A stretch of 64,000 bases of DNA from Polyporus tsugae (Eukaryota; Basidiomycota; Agaricomycetes; Polyporales; Polyporaceae): the NCBI GenBank assembly GCA_024305745.1, contig JAHRBS010000001.1, forward strand, positions 3,100,001 to 3,164,000. Direction: 5' to 3'. The notes under the pieces were generated by a model. That model ran no database searches and was not told the DNA's origin. It was given only the letters and a program-made list of their open reading frames with translations. This document shows positions 61,310-64,000 of this stretch, piece by piece (the stretch's first letter is position 1; each line of letters opens with the position of its first letter). The position numbers and the translations under genes were made by a program.

Positions 61310-63013
61310 CTACGCAACGACGAGGAGCGGTTTCACATCCTCAAACTCGTCCATCCGCTCCCTCTTCAACACAGCCAGACCAGCCGATTCGCTCGTCTCG
61401 GTCAGCATCGGACCGTTGAGCAGCCCAGGGCTCTCTCCGGCACGCGAGACATCCCAAGACTTCAACCCCAGGCCGTCTACTTTGTAGCCGACCCATCGAA
61501 GGGACGTGCGAGCCCCGGTTAAGGCGCGGAGGTGCGCCTGGATGGCGTCGTGCACTATACGTACGTGTTTCCCGGCAGGGACCTTCCAGCGTTCTAGGCC
61601 CACTAGAATGCGAGTGTGGTTGGGGACGAATCGGACCAGCAAGTGTGTGAGGGACGCGAATGCGGGGAGCATCTCGTCGAGGGTTTCCTGCGAACCGATA
61701 TCAACCATGGACGAAAGGTCATTGGCGCTCAGCGCTCTCAGCCCTGGGCTGGGGCCCGCTAGCGATAAAGCCTCATATGCATGGATAAGTATGCTCACGA
61801 GGATGCAACCCGTGCGATGTTTGTTGGTGACGTCGCGCGTGTGGACGAGGAGCGTCAGACGGAGGACCGGCCAGGTCGACGGGCCGAAGAACGCATGCCA
61901 GTCATGAGCCGGCGCGCGGGTAGTAAAGTCGAACTCGTCCATGTCGACCCTGAGCTCCAAGGCGGTCGGGGAGGTGTCCGCGAGCACCGGCGCGACGTAC
62001 GCTTCTTCTTCTTTGTTCCTCCTGAGCGGGATCGAGATGGCCGTCATCTGTGTGGAGAGCCCGAGGTGGTAGAGCGCGCACACGTCCCCGGCCCATACCG
62101 TGGAAAGCAACGGCCAGCACGCGTCACGGTGCCCCGATTGCCATTGGAGCTTGTTGTGTTTCCTGTGATCGTCGATGAGCTGATGCCCGCTGACTCCGCC
62201 ATGGCGCGGGTGAGCCTTTGTATGTCGGCGCAAGATGAGATGGGCGACGTTGGGAAAGGCAGCCGTCGCGTAGGCCAGGAACGTGTTGGACATGGTCTCC
62301 CGTACGCCGAGCTTGCGCACCATGAGAAACGGAAGGTCGATGGATGGGCATCGATGGATGTCAAGCTCCGTCAGCGACCGGGGGAGCCTTTCGAGGGAGA
62401 CCGGGGTGGACAGCAGGGGGAACGTGATGGTGTGCTCGCGATGGTGTAGGAACGAGAGGCGGCGCAGATGGAGACGGGACAGTCTGCACAAGATGTCGCC
62501 CTGGGTGTTATGTGGCGAGGGTATGGTCAAGTCCTCGAGATGATAGCACATCGACGAGGATATGGTGTTGACGAGAAGGGAGAAGGATATGTCGTCGAAC
62601 AACCATCGATCGATGCGCAGCCGTCGCACGTTGCGGCAGTGGCGCAAGATATCTATGAATGCGGAGGACCATTGTTCTCGTGCAGGGAGTGTGTCGTGGT
62701 GGTATCTCGTGCGTAGAGCGGCGCTGTTCACTCCAATCCAGAGTTCCTTGACGAGGTGCACGCGAGACGAAGGGCCGGCTTTGATGCGCAGGAACTGGCG
62801 AAACGAAGGAACTTGGGCCATGCGGTCGTCGCAGAGAAGGGTCCCGGAGCGTGCGCAGAGAGGTAGCAGGCAGGCATCGAAGAAATATCGACACGTCCTC
62901 ATGAGAGCCGATAGGTCTCGTGTCGGGAGGAAGGCCATGATGTGGTTTTGCACGTCGACGTTTACGGTGGCTAAGCGGTTTGGGCGAGGAGGATCTGGTG
63001 GCATAATGGCCAA
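61310..63013 (-). CDS. F-box-like protein, leucine-rich
   Basis: An uninterrupted frame of 567 residues. The N-terminus has VNVDVQNHIMAFLPTRDLSALMRTCRYFFDACLLPLC (about 17-53), an F-box-like helical pair followed by the common cysteine. The body shows irregular leucine-rich segments (LRHCRNVRRLRIDRW, LSRLHLRRLSFLHH, LPRSLTELDIHRCPSIDLP), as in basidiomycete F-box/LRR proteins, which are thought to bring substrates to SCF ligases. No known partner. A second ATG four codons downstream (MPPDPPRPNR) could be the true start. Lack of introns and the divergent body suggest a fast-evolving, family-expanded gene. Confidence 0.75.
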   Translation of the reverse strand: MAIMPPDPPRPNRLATVNVDVQNHIMAFLPTRDLSALMRTCRYFFDACLLPLCARSGTLLCDDRMAQVPSFRQFLRIKAGPSSRVHLVKELWIGVNSAALRTRYHHDTLPAREQWSSAFIDILRHCRNVRRLRIDRWLFDDISFSLLVNTISSSMCYHLEDLTIPSPHNTQGDILCRLSRLHLRRLSFLHHREHTITFPLLSTPVSLERLPRSLTELDIHRCPSIDLPFLMVRKLGVRETMSNTFLAYATAAFPNVAHLILRRHTKAHPRHGGVSGHQLIDDHRKHNKLQWQSGHRDACWPLLSTVWAGDVCALYHLGLSTQMTAISIPLRRNKEEEAYVAPVLADTSPTALELRVDMDEFDFTTRAPAHDWHAFFGPSTWPVLRLTLLVHTRDVTNKHRTGCILVSILIHAYEALSLAGPSPGLRALSANDLSSMVDIGSQETLDEMLPAFASLTHLLVRFVPNHTRILVGLERWKVPAGKHVRIVHDAIQAHLRALTGARTSLRWVGYKVDGLGLKSWDVSRAGESPGLLNGPMLTETSESAGLAVLKRERMDEFEDVKPLLVVA

Positions 63014-63624
63014 AGCCTAACCACAAATATTGGTTTATATCCTCAACAATGGCGAGATATGTCACTCACATTCGAAGCAACATCAGCGAACGGGAAGCGG
63101 TTCAGGTCGCGAGTTACGGGGAATGTATCTTGGATTGTCATGGAGAAGTCGAAGTTAAAGCTCCATGGTGCATTGCTCTGTAGGTGCATATGTATGCTAT
63201 CGATGGATAGTTGGGGCTTATGGAAGGGCTTTGGAGTGTAGTGCGGATCGTTGAAGTGGTCGGGAAGCAAAGTCCATCGCCAGATGACATGTCGTCAAGC
63301 GCTTAATTAGCACGTGGCTCTGTGGTGAGCCACTCACTACTTCCGAAATTCAAGAACTAACAATCCGGTGGGGTACCTCCCCTTCATGTGCATATATGCA
63401 CCTCATTATCCAGCTCCATCATTGCACTATACATATTGCATACTAGTAGCACGTCTCCCTGGCCGTCAGTAGCAAGCTTTAAAGGCCAAGGAAAGGTACG
63501 ATTCGGATGGCACATCGATACTACAGTATAATCTAGTGGTCAGATGTCAAAACGCCTTCAAAGACAGCCTCGAAGATCAGACACACTTTGAATCTACTGT
63601 AGCAAGCCATGTGCACGCCTTCCG
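63014..63624. other. Gene-free stretch
   Basis: Promoter of the F-box-like gene and trailer of the partial gene at the right edge. A 75-codon reverse frame at 63270-63043 just upstream of the F-box-like gene is too short and featureless to call. Confidence 0.4.
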
Positions 63625-64000
63625 CTACTTGGTGGATTTCTCGTCATATACTAATTCCATGCTGATCACGTTTTCGACCATGACGACCCATCCGAGGTGT
63701 CCGAGCACCACAGGCCTAGGGCCTACATCGCGTTCACCTTGGATAGTGCAGAAGGCACCGAATAAAAGAGCGTTCCTCTTGAAGAGAGACGCATTGAAGT
63801 CCCTGGTGAAGTCGGATTGATACGGCAAGTGTTTCCACACCAATGTGCGGAAGAGCTCTTTCATGAATTCCTCCCATCGAAGTGAGCGGAACACGAGCTA
63901 AGTACATATAAACATCCTAAAACATCACTTACTTCACATCCAAGGTCCGCTACGGCCTTTCTGCCAAAGGCGTACGTGGTCTCCCGGTAAGATACCGTGA
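63625..64000 (-). CDS. Short WPVP/LGW-family protein, member D, partial
   Basis: Last exon 63625-63870 (82 codons) and part of exon 2 (from 63933 to the edge). Exon 2 gives SYRETTYAFGRKAVADLGCE, matching the end of the WPVP exon of the other members; exon 3 gives EFMKELFRTLVWKHLP, LLFGAFCTIQGERDVGP and LGHLGWVVMVENVISMELVYDEK. The intron between them is phase 0, as in members A-C. The first exon and the WPVP motif itself are outside the window. It lies more than 30 kb from the tandem array on the same strand, so the family is dispersed as well as clustered. Function unknown. Confidence 0.7.

Noticed and set aside
63528..63560. TCTAGTGGTCAG resembling a tRNA A-box
   Set aside because: No B-box or acceptor stem follows; single-motif coincidence.

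Overview
This 64 kb window is nuclear DNA of a filamentous basidiomycete, most likely an Agaricomycete. The genes carry many short introns (about 50-65 nt, GT-AG with CTAAY-type branch sites), and the content fits that group: a HET-domain gene, F-box genes, a Crinkler-type kinase relic, a large basidiomycete-style transposase and a UbiA prenyltransferase. A polypore is my guess, not something the sequence proves. Coding sequence is GC-rich and intergenic stretches are mostly 0.4-1.3 kb.

Layout. Positions 1-17.8 kb are accessory and disturbed: a partial reverse-strand gene at the left edge, a broken multi-exon transposase-like gene (1.2-6.4 kb), a truncated direct duplicate of a BRCT-domain gene (7.4-11.1 kb), then 6.7 kb of mostly uninterpretable DNA holding a degenerate gene fragment. 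The full-length BRCT gene (Brc1/Rtt107-like, six BRCT domains) follows at 17.9-22.3 kb. A HET-domain gene (23.6-26.3 kb) and a UbiA-family gene (27.6-28.6 kb) come next. Between 29.2 and 32.4 kb lie three tandem reverse-strand paralogues of a short three-exon protein of unknown function; a fourth member runs off the right edge and a 3' fragment of the family sits at 26.4 kb.

A CHK2/Cds1-like checkpoint kinase (33.5-36.1 kb) converges on a frameshifted WD40 gene and an F-box gene (37.3-39.6 kb). A predicted secreted, membrane-anchored protein (41.3-42.4 kb) is the intact relative of the fragment at 11.6-11.9 kb. A Crinkler/kinase-like pseudogene spans 43.5-46.0 kb.

From 46.6 kb the window is mainly conserved housekeeping DNA: an Ariadne-type RBR ubiquitin ligase, an Hsp110/Sse1 chaperone with a strong heat-shock-element array, cytosolic lysyl-tRNA synthetase, a long disordered Arg/Asp/Pro-rich protein divergently transcribed from it, an SNX3-type sorting nexin and an F-box-like protein. 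Two DNA-damage-response genes (BRCT scaffold and CHK2-like kinase) lie 11 kb apart, and the chaperone, ubiquitin ligase and tRNA synthetase form a proteostasis-flavoured block; neither grouping need be functional. Exon boundaries were inferred by eye from splice signals, frame continuity and family knowledge.
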